NCBI RefSeq assembly: GCF_000472525.1
Contig: NZ_AWZT01000002.1
Location: 377,627-441,626, forward strand
DNA length: 64,000 bases
Direction of reading: 5' to 3'
DNA from: Paraburkholderia dilworthii
Lineage (GTDB): Bacteria > Pseudomonadota > Gammaproteobacteria > Burkholderiales > Burkholderiaceae
In this document: one piece after another, positions 7,348 to 16,226 of the stretch
Position numbering within the stretch: position 1 is the first letter of the stretch
How the letters are laid out: every line of letters starts with the position of its first letter
Translations under genes and position numbers: made by a program
The notes under the pieces: generated by a model
What the model was told of the DNA's origin: nothing
What the model saw: only the letters and a program-made list of their open reading frames with translations
Databases searched by the model: none

Positions 7348-7821
7348 CTAGCCGGCCGTGCCCGCATACGCGGCCTTCAGCGCGGCGACGTCGAATTTCA
7401 CCATCTTCATCATCGCCTCGGCGGTGCGCCGCGCTTTTTCCGGATCGGGGTCGGCCATCATGGAGATGACTTCGGCCGGAGCGATCTGCCACGACACGCC
7501 GAAGCGGTCTTTGAGCCAGCCGCACGCGTCGGGCGCGCCGCCGCCTTCGAGAAGCGCGTCCCAGTAGCGGTCCACTTCCTCCTGATCGGCACAATTGACG
7601 AGCAGCGAAACGGCGTGGTTGAAGGGCTCGTTGCCGGAGGAGCTCATCGCGATGAACTGCTGCCCGAACAGAACGAACTCGACGACCTTCGTGGAACGGG
7701 CGCTCGGCACCGGCGTGACGCGTACCATGCGCGAGTCCGGAAAAATGCTGGTGTAGAAAGCCGCGGCCTCTTCAGCTTCGGTGGAATACCAGAGAAATGG
7801 GGTGATCTTCTGAATCGTCAT
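7348..7821 (-). CDS. VOC-superfamily protein, PhnB-like (3-dmu-9_3-mt type)
   Basis: 157 residues with the pattern of PhnB-like glyoxalase-fold proteins: ITPFLWYSTEAEEAAAFY at the N-terminus, PFNHAVSLLVNCADQEEVDRYW in the middle and CGWLKDRFGVSWQIAP in the second half. Members of this group are small dimeric proteins with mostly unknown activity. Despite the name there is no link to the phn locus 35 kb away. It stands alone with about 190 bases upstream. Confidence 0.82.
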   Translation of the reverse strand: MTIQKITPFLWYSTEAEEAAAFYTSIFPDSRMVRVTPVPSARSTKVVEFVLFGQQFIAMSSSGNEPFNHAVSLLVNCADQEEVDRYWDALLEGGGAPDACGWLKDRFGVSWQIAPAEVISMMADPDPEKARRTAEAMMKMVKFDVAALKAAYAGTAG

Positions 7822-8012
7822 TGAGCGTCTCCTGTCAGTATTGGGCAGATGGGCGGCCAGGCCGCGTGCCGCTATTGGGACGACGAAGGAAGACCATCAA
7901 AATCGACACGCCGGGGCGCAAAAATTTCGCTTTCTGGCCGCCCCACCTGACGCACCTGCTCCGTCGCTCCACCGGAGCCGATTATAGGCAACGGAGAGCT
8001 TCGCTATCGTTA

Positions 8013-8222
8013 TTATCCATTCCAGCGCCGCACAAACCACAAGAGCGCGGACACCACGATTGAGATCGCGATGCAGGTGGCAATCGGAAAGTAAAGGTGA
8101 AATCCGTCGCGGACAATATGAATGTCGCCAGGCAGCCGGCCGAACGGTATGCGCGCGAGCCAGCGCCATGCTAGCCCGGCAATAATGCACAGCACCCCAG
8201 CAACGATCAGAAAACGGTTCAT
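8013..8222 (-). CDS. Small membrane protein, DUF2905 family
   Basis: 69 residues with two hydrophobic segments (about 4-22 and 44-64) separated by the conserved RIPFGRLPGDIHI motif, which defines the DUF2905 family of small inner-membrane proteins of unknown function. The longer open frame to 8471 adds unrelated sequence; the ATG at 8222 gives the usual family length. Confidence 0.82.
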   Translation of the reverse strand: MNRFLIVAGVLCIIAGLAWRWLARIPFGRLPGDIHIVRDGFHLYFPIATCIAISIVVSALLWFVRRWNG

Positions 8223-8565
8223 GAGACAGGAGCAGTCGCGGCAGTCGATGAGTTCATCATAGGCGCACTGTGAGTGGCGGGCCAGGACCCGCGCGTCCAT
8301 CAAGGGGCTCACCCCTCGATGCAGACAACGCAAGTCCAGCAGCTCGCGCCCTTTACCGCGTCGATGCCGGTCTCCGGGCGCCGGGCCTGCGCATCGAAGC
8401 CAGCACGGTCCATGCGTACGCGCGGCATACCAACCCCCGCTGCCATGAACGCGCCAAGGGCTCCCTACCATGCCGAAGAATCAGCGACGGCGTGCGTCGC
8501 TAGGACACGCCGCCGCCCGTGGTCGTCGCGTTTTCAGATGCACGCGACGCCCGTTCTCACCGCCG
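8223..8565. other. Intergenic stretch, no gene seen
   Basis: About 340 bases with overlapping low-complexity frames on both strands and none with recognisable protein features. It may carry the promoter for the DUF2905 gene and the end of the small secreted protein transcript. Confidence 0.5.
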
Positions 8566-8835
8566 CTACTGCTTGACCTCACCCGTTCGGGTCGGCGACG
8601 ACGCGCCCTGCGGCGACAGCGCGTTTGCGCGCTTATCCATCAGCGATCCCGGCTTGTTGCCGGGAGCGCCTAGCGCTGCCGGCTCGTCGACGGTGCGTCC
8701 CGCCTGCCCGGGCTGAGCCTCTTTGCCGGTTTGCGCGCCGCTGTTCGCCGGCGCGTTACCGCTTTGTTGCGCATAGGCCGCGCTACTCACGCACAGCACC
8801 AACGCGATGCCTGCTACTTTCACCATGTTCATCAC
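8566..8835 (-). CDS. Small secreted protein of unknown function
   Basis: Up to 89 residues: a clear signal peptide (VKVAGIALVLCVSSAAYA, cleavage after AYA near residue 22), then a Gln/Gly/Pro/Ala-rich, probably disordered periplasmic segment with KPGSLMDKRANAL near the end. The start may be at 8835, 8832 or 8826, as three nearby ATGs are in frame. No family is recognised. The signal peptide and GC-biased codon use argue for a real gene. Confidence 0.6.
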   Translation of the reverse strand: MMNMVKVAGIALVLCVSSAAYAQQSGNAPANSGAQTGKEAQPGQAGRTVDEPAALGAPGNKPGSLMDKRANALSPQGASSPTRTGEVKQ

Positions 8836-8950
8836 TGTCTCCCGATTTCACGGCGCTTGCCGTTTTCCGGAAGGCCAGCATGGAGCGTGCCGCGAACCGA
8901 ATCTCAGCGCACGGCACTAGCCATGACGAGCGTCGGTAGGCGCGGCGCCG

Positions 8951-9793
8951 TTATTCCACGCGCCGCCGTGTGGAAATTGCAGAGGCGGTGGAAATGACCA
9001 GATCGGCGAAGCGTTTTTCATCGCGATCCGCCTGCCAGCGCGAACGCGCCACCGCAATATTGACCGCGCCAATGCCGCGTCCGTGCGCGTTCGTGATCGC
9101 GGCCGCCGTCGAGATATCGCTCACGAAGTATTCGTCTTCTGTATGCGCGTAGCCCTGCTTGCGGATCTGCGCGATCCGCTCCTTGATCTTGCGCGGCTGG
9201 TACACCGTGGACGCCGTATAAGGCACGAGATTCGTGCGCGAAAGGATGTCGTCGATCTCGCCGTCGGCGAGCGTCGCCAGAATCGCGAGGCCCGGCGCGG
9301 TGCAATATGCGGGCAGCCGCGAGCCAGTAATGACGTGTGCGTTGAACACATTGCGGCTCACAATGCGCAGCACGAACACAATGTCCGTATCGTCGAGCAC
9401 CGTGAGGTTGGTCGCCTCTTCCGTCTCGGAGCCGAGCTGCTGGAGATAAGGCGTCGCACGGCTCACGAGATCGTTCGACGTAAGGTAGTGATACGTGAAG
9501 TCGAGAAGCCGCGGCGACAGTTCATACTTGCGGCTGTCCGGGTCCTTGAAGAGATAACCGAGCGCGGCGAGCGTATAAGTGAAACGCTGCGTCGCGCTCA
9601 TGTCGAAACCCGTGAACGCGGAGATTTCCGACAACGACAGCTGACGCTTGCTGCCGTCGAAAGCGGTGAGCACCTTCATCGCCTTTTCGACCGACTGCAC
9701 ATAGAGTGAAGACGCGCTCGGGTCGGCTGCCTCGGCCGGCGGCTTTGCCGCAGAAGTCTTGCGCTTGGGCGGGGCTTTGGGCTCGTCGCTCAT
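8951..9793 (-). CDS. IclR-family transcriptional regulator
   Basis: 280 residues. A basic N-terminal tail (about 30 residues) is followed by the winged-helix domain (SVEKAMKVLTAFDGSKRQLSLSEISAFTGF, given as SVEKAMKVLTAF then LSLSEISAFTGF) and the C-terminal effector domain (LPAYCTAPGLAILATL, YVSDISTAAAITNAHG region). It is encoded directly after the CoA ligase in the same direction with a 70-base gap containing an inverted repeat, so it probably controls itself and the upstream transport and CoA genes. The effector is unknown. Confidence 0.87.
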   Translation of the reverse strand: MSDEPKAPPKRKTSAAKPPAEAADPSASSLYVQSVEKAMKVLTAFDGSKRQLSLSEISAFTGFDMSATQRFTYTLAALGYLFKDPDSRKYELSPRLLDFTYHYLTSNDLVSRATPYLQQLGSETEEATNLTVLDDTDIVFVLRIVSRNVFNAHVITGSRLPAYCTAPGLAILATLADGEIDDILSRTNLVPYTASTVYQPRKIKERIAQIRKQGYAHTEDEYFVSDISTAAAITNAHGRGIGAVNIAVARSRWQADRDEKRFADLVISTASAISTRRRVE

Positions 9794-9826
9794 CGGGTCA
9801 GTGTCTGTCTGGTTCGAACGGGGAAT

Positions 9827-9862
9827 TATCGCATAGCCCTAAAACGCTATCTGTATGCGATA
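9827..9862. promoter_or_regulatory. Inverted repeat upstream of the iclR-type gene (candidate operator)
   Basis: TATCGCATA (9827-9835) and TATGCGATA (9854-9862) are perfect inverted 9-mers separated by 18 bases, in the short gap before the regulator start. A matching half-site, TATCGCATC, lies at 16231-16239 just upstream of the enoyl-CoA hydratase that opens the operon. Confidence 0.5.
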
Positions 9863-9863
9863 G

Positions 9864-11405
9864 CTACTGCTCCGCAGTCGCGAGACGATCCCAGGCGTCC
9901 GCGGTATCGCGGGACAGCAGATGCTTCTTCACGCGCTCGCTCGCCGTCATCTCGAAGCCGGCTACCGCGCGGTAGTAGCGCGGCAACTGGAAACTCGCGA
10001 GACGCTCGCGCGCCCATGCATGCAGCGCTTGCCACTCCACCGGTTGGTCCCTGAACTGAACGTCGAGCAAAATGTCTTGCTCGCCGATCGCCGACTCGAC
10101 ACCGATCGCCGCACTCGCGCGGATCGCCGGATGTGCCGCGAAAATGCGCTCGATTTCCCATGCGGACACATTCTCGCCGCGCACGCGCATGCTGTCCGTC
10201 TGCCGGCCGATGAAGAACAGATCGCCATCCGCGTCACGGCGCGCGCGGTCGCCCGTATGAAGCCGGCCGTTGCGCAATGCGGCTCTCGTTGCATCGGGAC
10301 TCTTCAGATACGCCGGTAAAAATGTGCCCTCCACCTTGCTGGACAGCACGATTTCGCCCGCCTCGCCCTCTTTCACGGCATGGCCGTTTTCATCGAGCAA
10401 TTCGATGTCGATCCACGGCAATGCGCGGCCGATCGAACCTGGCTTGCCGGTGACATTCGCCGTCGCAAAACTCGAACATTCGGTCATGCCGTAGCACTCG
10501 CGCAGCGAAACGTTCAGCCGCGTCTGGATCGGCTCCCAGGACGAAGCGCTCACGCCCGCGCCCCACGCGACGCGCAGCGTGTGCCCGGCGGGCTGCTCGC
10601 TCTCGGGCAACTGCATCAGGATATCGAGCACGCCGCCGAGGTAATGCAGTTGCGTTGCGCCCGCGCGCTCGATCTGCGGCCAGAACTGCGACGCGGAAAA
10701 GCGCGGCACCGCGTGCAGCGTCACGTCGGCGAGAAACGGCAGCAACAGCATCTGCGCGCCGCCGATGTGACACAACGGTTCCCACAGAAAAAGCCGGTCG
10801 CCATCGCGCACGTCCGCGACGCGAAGCGCCGCCTCGCTCGCGATGCGCATCATCCGGTGCGTGAAGACTACGCCTTTCGGCGCGCCCGTCGTGCCCGACG
10901 TGTAGATGATGCACAGCGGATCGTGCACGCCGATAACAGGCGTCGCGAACTCCGCGTTCGTATCGTGCGCATCGAATGCCGGCAGTTGCGTGCGCCGCGC
11001 CGTGCCGCAATCGAGCTCAGCGGTCACCGCGTCGAATTCGTCGTCGATCACGAACAGCTTCGGTTCTGCATGTTGCAGCAGATATTCAAGGCCCGCCGCG
11101 CGCAGCTTCGTGTTGACGGGCACCCACACGAGACCGCTCAAATGCAGCGCGTAGATCAGATGAATATGCCCGGGACTGTTGCCGAGCATCACCGCGAGGC
11201 GATCGCCCGGCTCCAGACCTTGCGCAGCGAACCAGCGCTGCAACTGCACGACGTGCCGCGCGGCGTCTTCGCATGTAATCGCTCGATCCTCGAAATGCAC
11301 AATGGTGCGCGCGGGGTCGCGGCGCAACCCCGCCGCGAGCAGCGGCACACAGTCGAGTTCGTCGTTTGCGTGCCGGTGAGCGAAATATTCTGGATAACAA
11401 TGCAT
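9864..11405 (-). CDS. AMP-dependent acyl-CoA synthetase/ligase (CaiC-like)
   Basis: 513 residues with the adenylate-forming signature YTSGTTGAPKG near residue 165, the GMTECSS motif, the HTGDRARRDADGDLFFIGR hinge and a C-terminal catalytic lysine region (SERVKKHLL). It activates a carboxylic acid to its CoA thioester via an acyl-adenylate. The overall pattern recalls crotonobetaine/carnitine-CoA ligase-type enzymes, but the substrate is not proven. It follows the fused permease gene by 26 bases, so uptake and activation are probably coupled. The start at 11405 (MHCYPEYF) is chosen over an upstream frame that lacks family similarity. Confidence 0.85.
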   Translation of the reverse strand: MHCYPEYFAHRHANDELDCVPLLAAGLRRDPARTIVHFEDRAITCEDAARHVVQLQRWFAAQGLEPGDRLAVMLGNSPGHIHLIYALHLSGLVWVPVNTKLRAAGLEYLLQHAEPKLFVIDDEFDAVTAELDCGTARRTQLPAFDAHDTNAEFATPVIGVHDPLCIIYTSGTTGAPKGVVFTHRMMRIASEAALRVADVRDGDRLFLWEPLCHIGGAQMLLLPFLADVTLHAVPRFSASQFWPQIERAGATQLHYLGGVLDILMQLPESEQPAGHTLRVAWGAGVSASSWEPIQTRLNVSLRECYGMTECSSFATANVTGKPGSIGRALPWIDIELLDENGHAVKEGEAGEIVLSSKVEGTFLPAYLKSPDATRAALRNGRLHTGDRARRDADGDLFFIGRQTDSMRVRGENVSAWEIERIFAAHPAIRASAAIGVESAIGEQDILLDVQFRDQPVEWQALHAWARERLASFQLPRYYRAVAGFEMTASERVKKHLLSRDTADAWDRLATAEQ

Positions 11406-11431
11406 GTGTGAACCGGTCGGAATACGGAGAG

Positions 11432-13222
11432 TTAGCGCGTCTTGCGCTTGAGCCAGGAAGAAACCGCGACGACGAGCGCAATGAGAATGACGAGCGTGGT
11501 GGACACGGCCGCAAGCGTCGGTGTAATCGCGAGCTGGATGTCGTCCCACATCTGCTTGGGCAGCGTTGTGTTGATGCCGCCGGAAACGAAGATTGCGATA
11601 GTCAGGTCGTCGAACGAAACGAGGAATGCGAACAGGAACGCGGCGGTCACGCTCGCCATCAGAAGCGGCAACACAACCGACGTGATGCGCCGCAACGGCG
11701 ACGCACCCATCACGCGTGCCGCGTCGTCAAGACGCCAGTCGAAGCGCTGGAAGCCCGCGGCAAGCGTCACGACCACATAGGGAATCGCGAGCACCGTATG
11801 GCCGATCACGAGACCGAGGTTCGTGCCGGTGAGGCCGAAGCGTCCGAACAGATACAGCAGGCCGACCGCCACCACGATACGCGGCACGATGAGCGGCGCG
11901 ACCAGCAACGCGAAGATGGGCTTGCTCGCGCGGCGCGGCATGCGCGTCATCGCGAGTGTGGCGCCGAAGCCGAGCAGCAGCGACAACAGCGCGGTGCCGA
12001 GACCCACTTCGAACGAGCGGATGATCGCGCTTTGCCACACCGGCGAATCCATGAAGGTGCCGAACCAGCGAACACTGAAGAGTTTCGGCGGAAAGCCGAT
12101 GTAGTCGCTCTTCGTGAACGCATAGGGAATCACGGAAAGCACCGGCACGACGAGCGCCACCATGATGACGCACGTATAGAAGCCAAGCGGGCTCGCCGCG
12201 CGCGCTCCTCGCGCACCCTCTTCGGGGTGCGTCTTGCGGCGCATCACGAACGGGGCGAAGACGCGCCCTGCCGTTATCAGAAGCGCGAGCTTGATGCCTT
12301 GTGCACGCGAGCCGCGCTGACGCTCCGCGACTTCGCCCGTTAGCGACGTGAGGCCCACCATGCGGTCGTACACGAAGAAGATCACGATCGAGCAGACGAG
12401 CAGCACGGTCGACAGCGCGCCGGCGAAGCGCATGTCGAACAGTTCCAGCACCGACGAGATCACGAGCTGCGCGATCATCGTTTCCTTCGGCGAGCCGAGC
12501 AGCGCCGGCACGATAAAGAAGCCGAGGCTCGAAATGAACACGAGCAGGCCGGCCGCCGCCACGCCCGGCGACGACAGCGGCAGGAACACCGTGAAGAAAC
12601 TGGTGCTGCGCTCGGCGCCGAGCGTTTCGGCGGCTTGCGTGAGCCGATCGTCGATGCCGCGCATCACGGGCAGCATCGTCATCACGGCGAGCGGGAGCAT
12701 CGAGTGCACCATGCCGATCAGCACGCCAGTGAGCGACGGAATCGTGCCGCTCGTCTCGCGCACGAGGCCGAGCGACAGCGCGATGGTCGACAGCACGCCC
12801 GTTTTCGAAAGCAGCAACATCCATGCGTATGTCTTCACGAGATAGCTCGTCCAGAACGGCAGCATGATCCACAGCAGCCAGCGTTCGCGTGTGCGCTCCG
12901 ACAAACGGCTCAGCATGTACGCGACCGGATAGCCGAGCAGAAGGGAGAGCGCCGCCGTCATGAACGAAATGGCGAAGGTGATCCACAGCACCTTGGCGTA
13001 AACAGGCGTGCGTGCGATGCGCTCGAACTGCGCGAAACCGATCTGCCCTTCGGCGCTGAAAAGTCCGCCTTGCAGGATTTCGCCGACCGGCACGATGAAG
13101 AACACCAACAGAAACAGCAGCGTCGGCACGATCGGCAGGAAGCGCATGCAGCGCCCGAGCCAGACGGACCGGCTGCGCCGCGACGCTTCGTTTTCGCGGT
13201 GCGCGTGAAGAGCGATGGTCAT
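11432..13222 (-). CDS. Fused ABC permease, PotB-PotC type (spermidine/putrescine-like importer)
   Basis: 596 residues, about twice a normal permease. Residues about 20-305 form a PotB-type unit with its EAA-like loop (AAETLGAERSTSFF) and residues about 345-590 a PotC-type unit with its own EAA loop (DDAARVMGASPLRR). They are joined by a charged linker with RRKTHPEEGARGARA. Both membrane subunits of a PotABCD-like importer are therefore on one chain. The reading frame is continuous with no internal stop, so this is a genuine fusion in this sequence. The start at 13222 has an AAAGGG ribosome-binding site; the next gene upstream (ATPase) ends 11 bases away. Confidence 0.85.
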   Translation of the reverse strand: MTIALHAHRENEASRRSRSVWLGRCMRFLPIVPTLLFLLVFFIVPVGEILQGGLFSAEGQIGFAQFERIARTPVYAKVLWITFAISFMTAALSLLLGYPVAYMLSRLSERTRERWLLWIMLPFWTSYLVKTYAWMLLLSKTGVLSTIALSLGLVRETSGTIPSLTGVLIGMVHSMLPLAVMTMLPVMRGIDDRLTQAAETLGAERSTSFFTVFLPLSSPGVAAAGLLVFISSLGFFIVPALLGSPKETMIAQLVISSVLELFDMRFAGALSTVLLVCSIVIFFVYDRMVGLTSLTGEVAERQRGSRAQGIKLALLITAGRVFAPFVMRRKTHPEEGARGARAASPLGFYTCVIMVALVVPVLSVIPYAFTKSDYIGFPPKLFSVRWFGTFMDSPVWQSAIIRSFEVGLGTALLSLLLGFGATLAMTRMPRRASKPIFALLVAPLIVPRIVVAVGLLYLFGRFGLTGTNLGLVIGHTVLAIPYVVVTLAAGFQRFDWRLDDAARVMGASPLRRITSVVLPLLMASVTAAFLFAFLVSFDDLTIAIFVSGGINTTLPKQMWDDIQLAITPTLAAVSTTLVILIALVVAVSSWLKRKTR

Positions 13223-13233
13223 CGTGATCCCTT

Positions 13234-14304
13234 TCAGGCGTGCAGAAGCGTCGTGCGATACGGGTCCCACACGAGACCAACCTTGTCGCCGATGCGCGGC
13301 GAGAGACCGCGCTCGCAACGCACAGTGAGCTCGCTGCCGTCGTTCATCGCCAGTTGTATGCGTGTGTCGCTGCCGAAGAACACAACGTCCGCAATCGTGC
13401 CGTCGACAAAACCGCTTGTCGGGTCGACGAGGCGCGGGGCCTCGGGACGCACGAGCAGCGTATGGCGCGCACCCGATGGCCCGAGCGTTTTTATAGCGTT
13501 CATCGGCAACGGAATGCGGCCGCCGGCCGCGAGCAGGATCGGCTCGCCGCTCGCGCCGCGTGCGTCGTCGAGCGAACCCTCGAGCAGATTCGAATGACCG
13601 ATGAAACCCGCCGCAAAGCGCGTCGCGGGACGGTCGTACAGATCGGCGGGCGTGCCCACCTGCTCGATGCGCGCCTGATTCATCAGGCAGATGCGATCGG
13701 ACAGCGTGAGCGCTTCGTCCTGATCGTGCGTGACGTACACGAAGGTTGCGCCGAGCTCCTTATGCAAGCGGCGAATCTCCGACTGCATGTGCTCTCGCAA
13801 TTTCTTGTCGAGCGCGCCGAGCGGCTCGTCGAGCAGAATCACCGACGGCCGGTACGCAAAGCAGCGCGCAAGTGCAATGCGCTGCTGCTGCCCGCCCGAC
13901 AATTCCTTCGGAAAGCGCTTCGCGTATTCCGTCATGCGCACCATCGCGAGTGCATCGTCGACGGCCGCGCGCACTTCGCCGCGCGACTTTCGTCGCATGC
14001 GCAGGCCGTACGCGACGTTGTCCCACACGCTCATGTGCGGAAACAGTGCATAGCTCTGGAACACCATGCCGATGCCGCGCTTGCCAGGCTCGACATGCGT
14101 GACGTCGCGCCCGTCGATCTCGATACGCCCCGCGCTCGGCGCGACGAGGCCCGAGATCATCTGCAACAGCGTAGTCTTGCCCGAACCCGAGGGACCGAGC
14201 AGCGTCAGGAATTCGCCGGCTTGCACGGCGAGGTCCGTCGGTTCCAGCGCGAGCGCATCGCCGTAGCGCTTTGCAATGCCAATCGCCTCGAGCTTCGAAC
14301 TCAT
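13234..14304 (-). CDS. ABC transporter ATP-binding protein (PotA-like, with TOBE domain)
   Basis: 356 residues with Walker A GPSGSGKTT near residue 40, the signature [13 protein letters not shown] near 140, Walker B VILLDEP and a C-terminal TOBE domain (residues about 280-350), the layout of PotA/FbpC ATPases. It energises the fused permease. The ATG at 14304 is used; the longer frame to 14520 overlaps the binding-protein gene in another frame. It starts 10 bases after the upstream stop. Confidence 0.88.
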   Translation of the reverse strand: MSSKLEAIGIAKRYGDALALEPTDLAVQAGEFLTLLGPSGSGKTTLLQMISGLVAPSAGRIEIDGRDVTHVEPGKRGIGMVFQSYALFPHMSVWDNVAYGLRMRRKSRGEVRAAVDDALAMVRMTEYAKRFPKELSGGQQQRIALARCFAYRPSVILLDEPLGALDKKLREHMQSEIRRLHKELGATFVYVTHDQDEALTLSDRICLMNQARIEQVGTPADLYDRPATRFAAGFIGHSNLLEGSLDDARGASGEPILLAAGGRIPLPMNAIKTLGPSGARHTLLVRPEAPRLVDPTSGFVDGTIADVVFFGSDTRIQLAMNDGSELTVRCERGLSPRIGDKVGLVWDPYRTTLLHA

Positions 14305-14314
14305 GGTGCGGCCC

Positions 14315-15376
14315 TTACGAAATGATCCACGAATTGAACCGTTCGGTGACCTTCTGACGGTTCGCTTCCCACCACTGCGGACTCGGCAGCCGCATATCGC
14401 GAATGTTGTCGGGCGCCGTGGGCAACAGCGTCGCGCGGTCTTTCGAAATCGTCTCGAACGCTTTCTTGTTGGTCGGGCCGTAGGCGAGCGTGCGCGTGAG
14501 CAGCGCCTGGCGCCTGGCATCGGCGCAAAAGCGCACGAATTGCTTCGCTGCGTCCGCGCGCGGCGTGCCTTTCGGAATGCCCCAGCCTTCGATCGAATAG
14601 AGGCCCTGATTCCAGACGATCGTGACCGGCGCTCCCGCGTCCTTCGCGGCTTGCGCGCGGCCGTTCCACGTCGAGATCATGTCGACGTCGCCGCTCTGGA
14701 TCGCCTGCATGGCTTGTGCGCCCGAGGTCCACCAGATGTTCACGTGCGGCTTGATTTTGTCGAGGCTTTTGAAAGCGCGGTCCACGTCGAGCGGATAGAG
14801 CTTGTCGAGCGGCACGCCGTCGGCAAGCAGCGCCTGTTCGAGCGTGTCGAGCGGGCTGCGCCGCAGGCAGCGGCGACCGGGGAATTTCTTCACGTCCCAG
14901 AAGTCCGCCCACGATTTCGGGCCGTTGTCCTTGAACTTGTCCGCGCGATACGCGAGCACGGTCGAATACACGTCGACGCCGAGCCAGTTCGGCGTGATGG
15001 CTTCGGGCATGATGTCCGGATAGTCGCTCGCCTTCAGGCCGATGGGTTCGAGCAGACCTTTCGATTCGAGGTAAGGGATGTCGGCCGACAGCGTGAGCGT
15101 GGTGACGTCCCACACATAATTCTTCGTCTGCACCATCGCGGCGAATTGCGCAACGGGCTGCGATTCGCGCGCGACGCTCACGACCTTGATACCAGTCGCT
15201 TTCTCGAACGGATCGTAAAACGCTTCGCGATACGCGGTCGTATAGGGACCGCCCGGGTCCGACACCACGATCTGCCTGGTCTGCGCTCGCGCGGCGAGCG
15301 GCATCGCGCTGGCTACAGCAAGCGCGCCCGCGCCGTGAAGAATGCGACGGCGCGCCGCATTGAAGTCTTGCGTCAT
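14315..15376 (-). CDS. ABC transporter extracellular substrate-binding protein (PotD-like)
   Basis: 353 residues with a Tat-like signal (NAARRRILHGAGALAVAS, cleavage after ARA near residue 31). The mature protein is a family-1 solute-binding protein of the PotD/spermidine-putrescine group (VSDPGGPYTTAYREAFYDPF, NWLGVDVYSTVLAYR, DADARRQALLT region). Pairing with a CoA ligase and an enoyl-CoA hydratase suggests an organic acid or betaine-like substrate rather than a polyamine; that is inference. Confidence 0.85.
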   Translation of the reverse strand: MTQDFNAARRRILHGAGALAVASAMPLAARAQTRQIVVSDPGGPYTTAYREAFYDPFEKATGIKVVSVARESQPVAQFAAMVQTKNYVWDVTTLTLSADIPYLESKGLLEPIGLKASDYPDIMPEAITPNWLGVDVYSTVLAYRADKFKDNGPKSWADFWDVKKFPGRRCLRRSPLDTLEQALLADGVPLDKLYPLDVDRAFKSLDKIKPHVNIWWTSGAQAMQAIQSGDVDMISTWNGRAQAAKDAGAPVTIVWNQGLYSIEGWGIPKGTPRADAAKQFVRFCADARRQALLTRTLAYGPTNKKAFETISKDRATLLPTAPDNIRDMRLPSPQWWEANRQKVTERFNSWIIS

Positions 15377-15464
15377 TGTTCAGGTCTCCCGCACAAGGGT
15401 TGAGATTGGAACGGCTCGACTTTGCCTCGCTTCTGGCATCGCTTCTGGCATCGCTCGCGGCCGG

Positions 15465-16226
15465 CTACTTCCCGCGCTTACGGAAGAACTCTTCCATCAT
15501 GCGAGCGGGTTCCCCCGAGTCGTAGGCTTCGCGCTGAATGCGCTCGCCAGCTTCGATGCAGTCGATGAAACCCGGTTCGGTCATTTCGCGAAAGCGCTGC
15601 TTGTCCAGACGCATCGCGACGGGTGGCTTGGCGGCAAGCTCGCTGGCAATTTCCAGCGCCTTTTCAAACACCTTGTCTTCGGCAACGAGGTGATGAATGA
15701 GGCCGATGCGATGACACTCCTCGGCATCCATCAAACGACCCGTCAGCGTCAGTTCGATGGTGCGCGACATGCCGAGCATCGAGTTCATGATCCACGGGCC
15801 GGTCGTGCTGGCGATGCCCGCGTTGATCTCCGGCTGTCCCATGCGCACGCCCGGATGGCCGACCCGAATATCACCAAGCAGCGCCACCTGGAACGCCGAG
15901 CCCGCGGCCGTACCGTTCAACGCCATGACGAGCGGCTTCGCGAGGCTGCGCAGCGCCGTGTAGTAGCGCTGCCATTCCTTGACCCACGCCACCGCGCGTT
16001 CGCCGTCGAAGTCATGCGCTTCCGACAGGTCCTGGCCCGCCGAGAAGGCCCGATTGCCCGCGCCCGTCATGATGATCGCGGCGACTTCGGGGTCGCTGTT
16101 AAAGCGCTCCAACGCCTCGATGATCATTTCGCGCATCGGCGTGGTCCACGCATTCAGACGCTCAGGGCGGTTGAGGGTGATGACCGCGACGCGGCCGTGA
16201 TTCGAGAACAACACGTCATTGCTCAT
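15465..16226 (-). CDS. Enoyl-CoA hydratase/isomerase family protein
   Basis: 253-residue crotonase-fold protein: RVAVITLNRPERLNA at the N-terminus, the oxyanion-hole segments AFSAGQDLSEA and MALNGTAAGSAFQVALLGD, and MGQPEINAGIASTTGP. It hydrates, dehydrates or isomerises a CoA thioester made by the ligase in the same operon. It is first in the minus-strand operon hydratase, binding protein, ATPase, fused permease, ligase, IclR. The start at 16226 has a weak ribosome-binding site; the TATCGCATC half-site lies just upstream. Confidence 0.88.
   Translation of the reverse strand: MSNDVLFSNHGRVAVITLNRPERLNAWTTPMREMIIEALERFNSDPEVAAIIMTGAGNRAFSAGQDLSEAHDFDGERAVAWVKEWQRYYTALRSLAKPLVMALNGTAAGSAFQVALLGDIRVGHPGVRMGQPEINAGIASTTGPWIMNSMLGMSRTIELTLTGRLMDAEECHRIGLIHHLVAEDKVFEKALEIASELAAKPPVAMRLDKQRFREMTEPGFIDCIEAGERIQREAYDSGEPARMMEEFFRKRGK

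Noticed and set aside
7348..7821. PhnB-like protein as part of the phosphonate pathway
   Set aside because: The family name is historical; there is no evidence of involvement in C-P lyase metabolism and the gene is 35 kb away.
10380..11411. 343-codon plus-strand frame opposite the CoA ligase
   Set aside because: Arg/His/Gln-rich antisense shadow of a well-supported adenylate-forming enzyme.
12635..13597. 320-codon plus-strand frame over the fused permease and ATPase
   Set aside because: Antisense to two strongly supported ABC genes; no family features.
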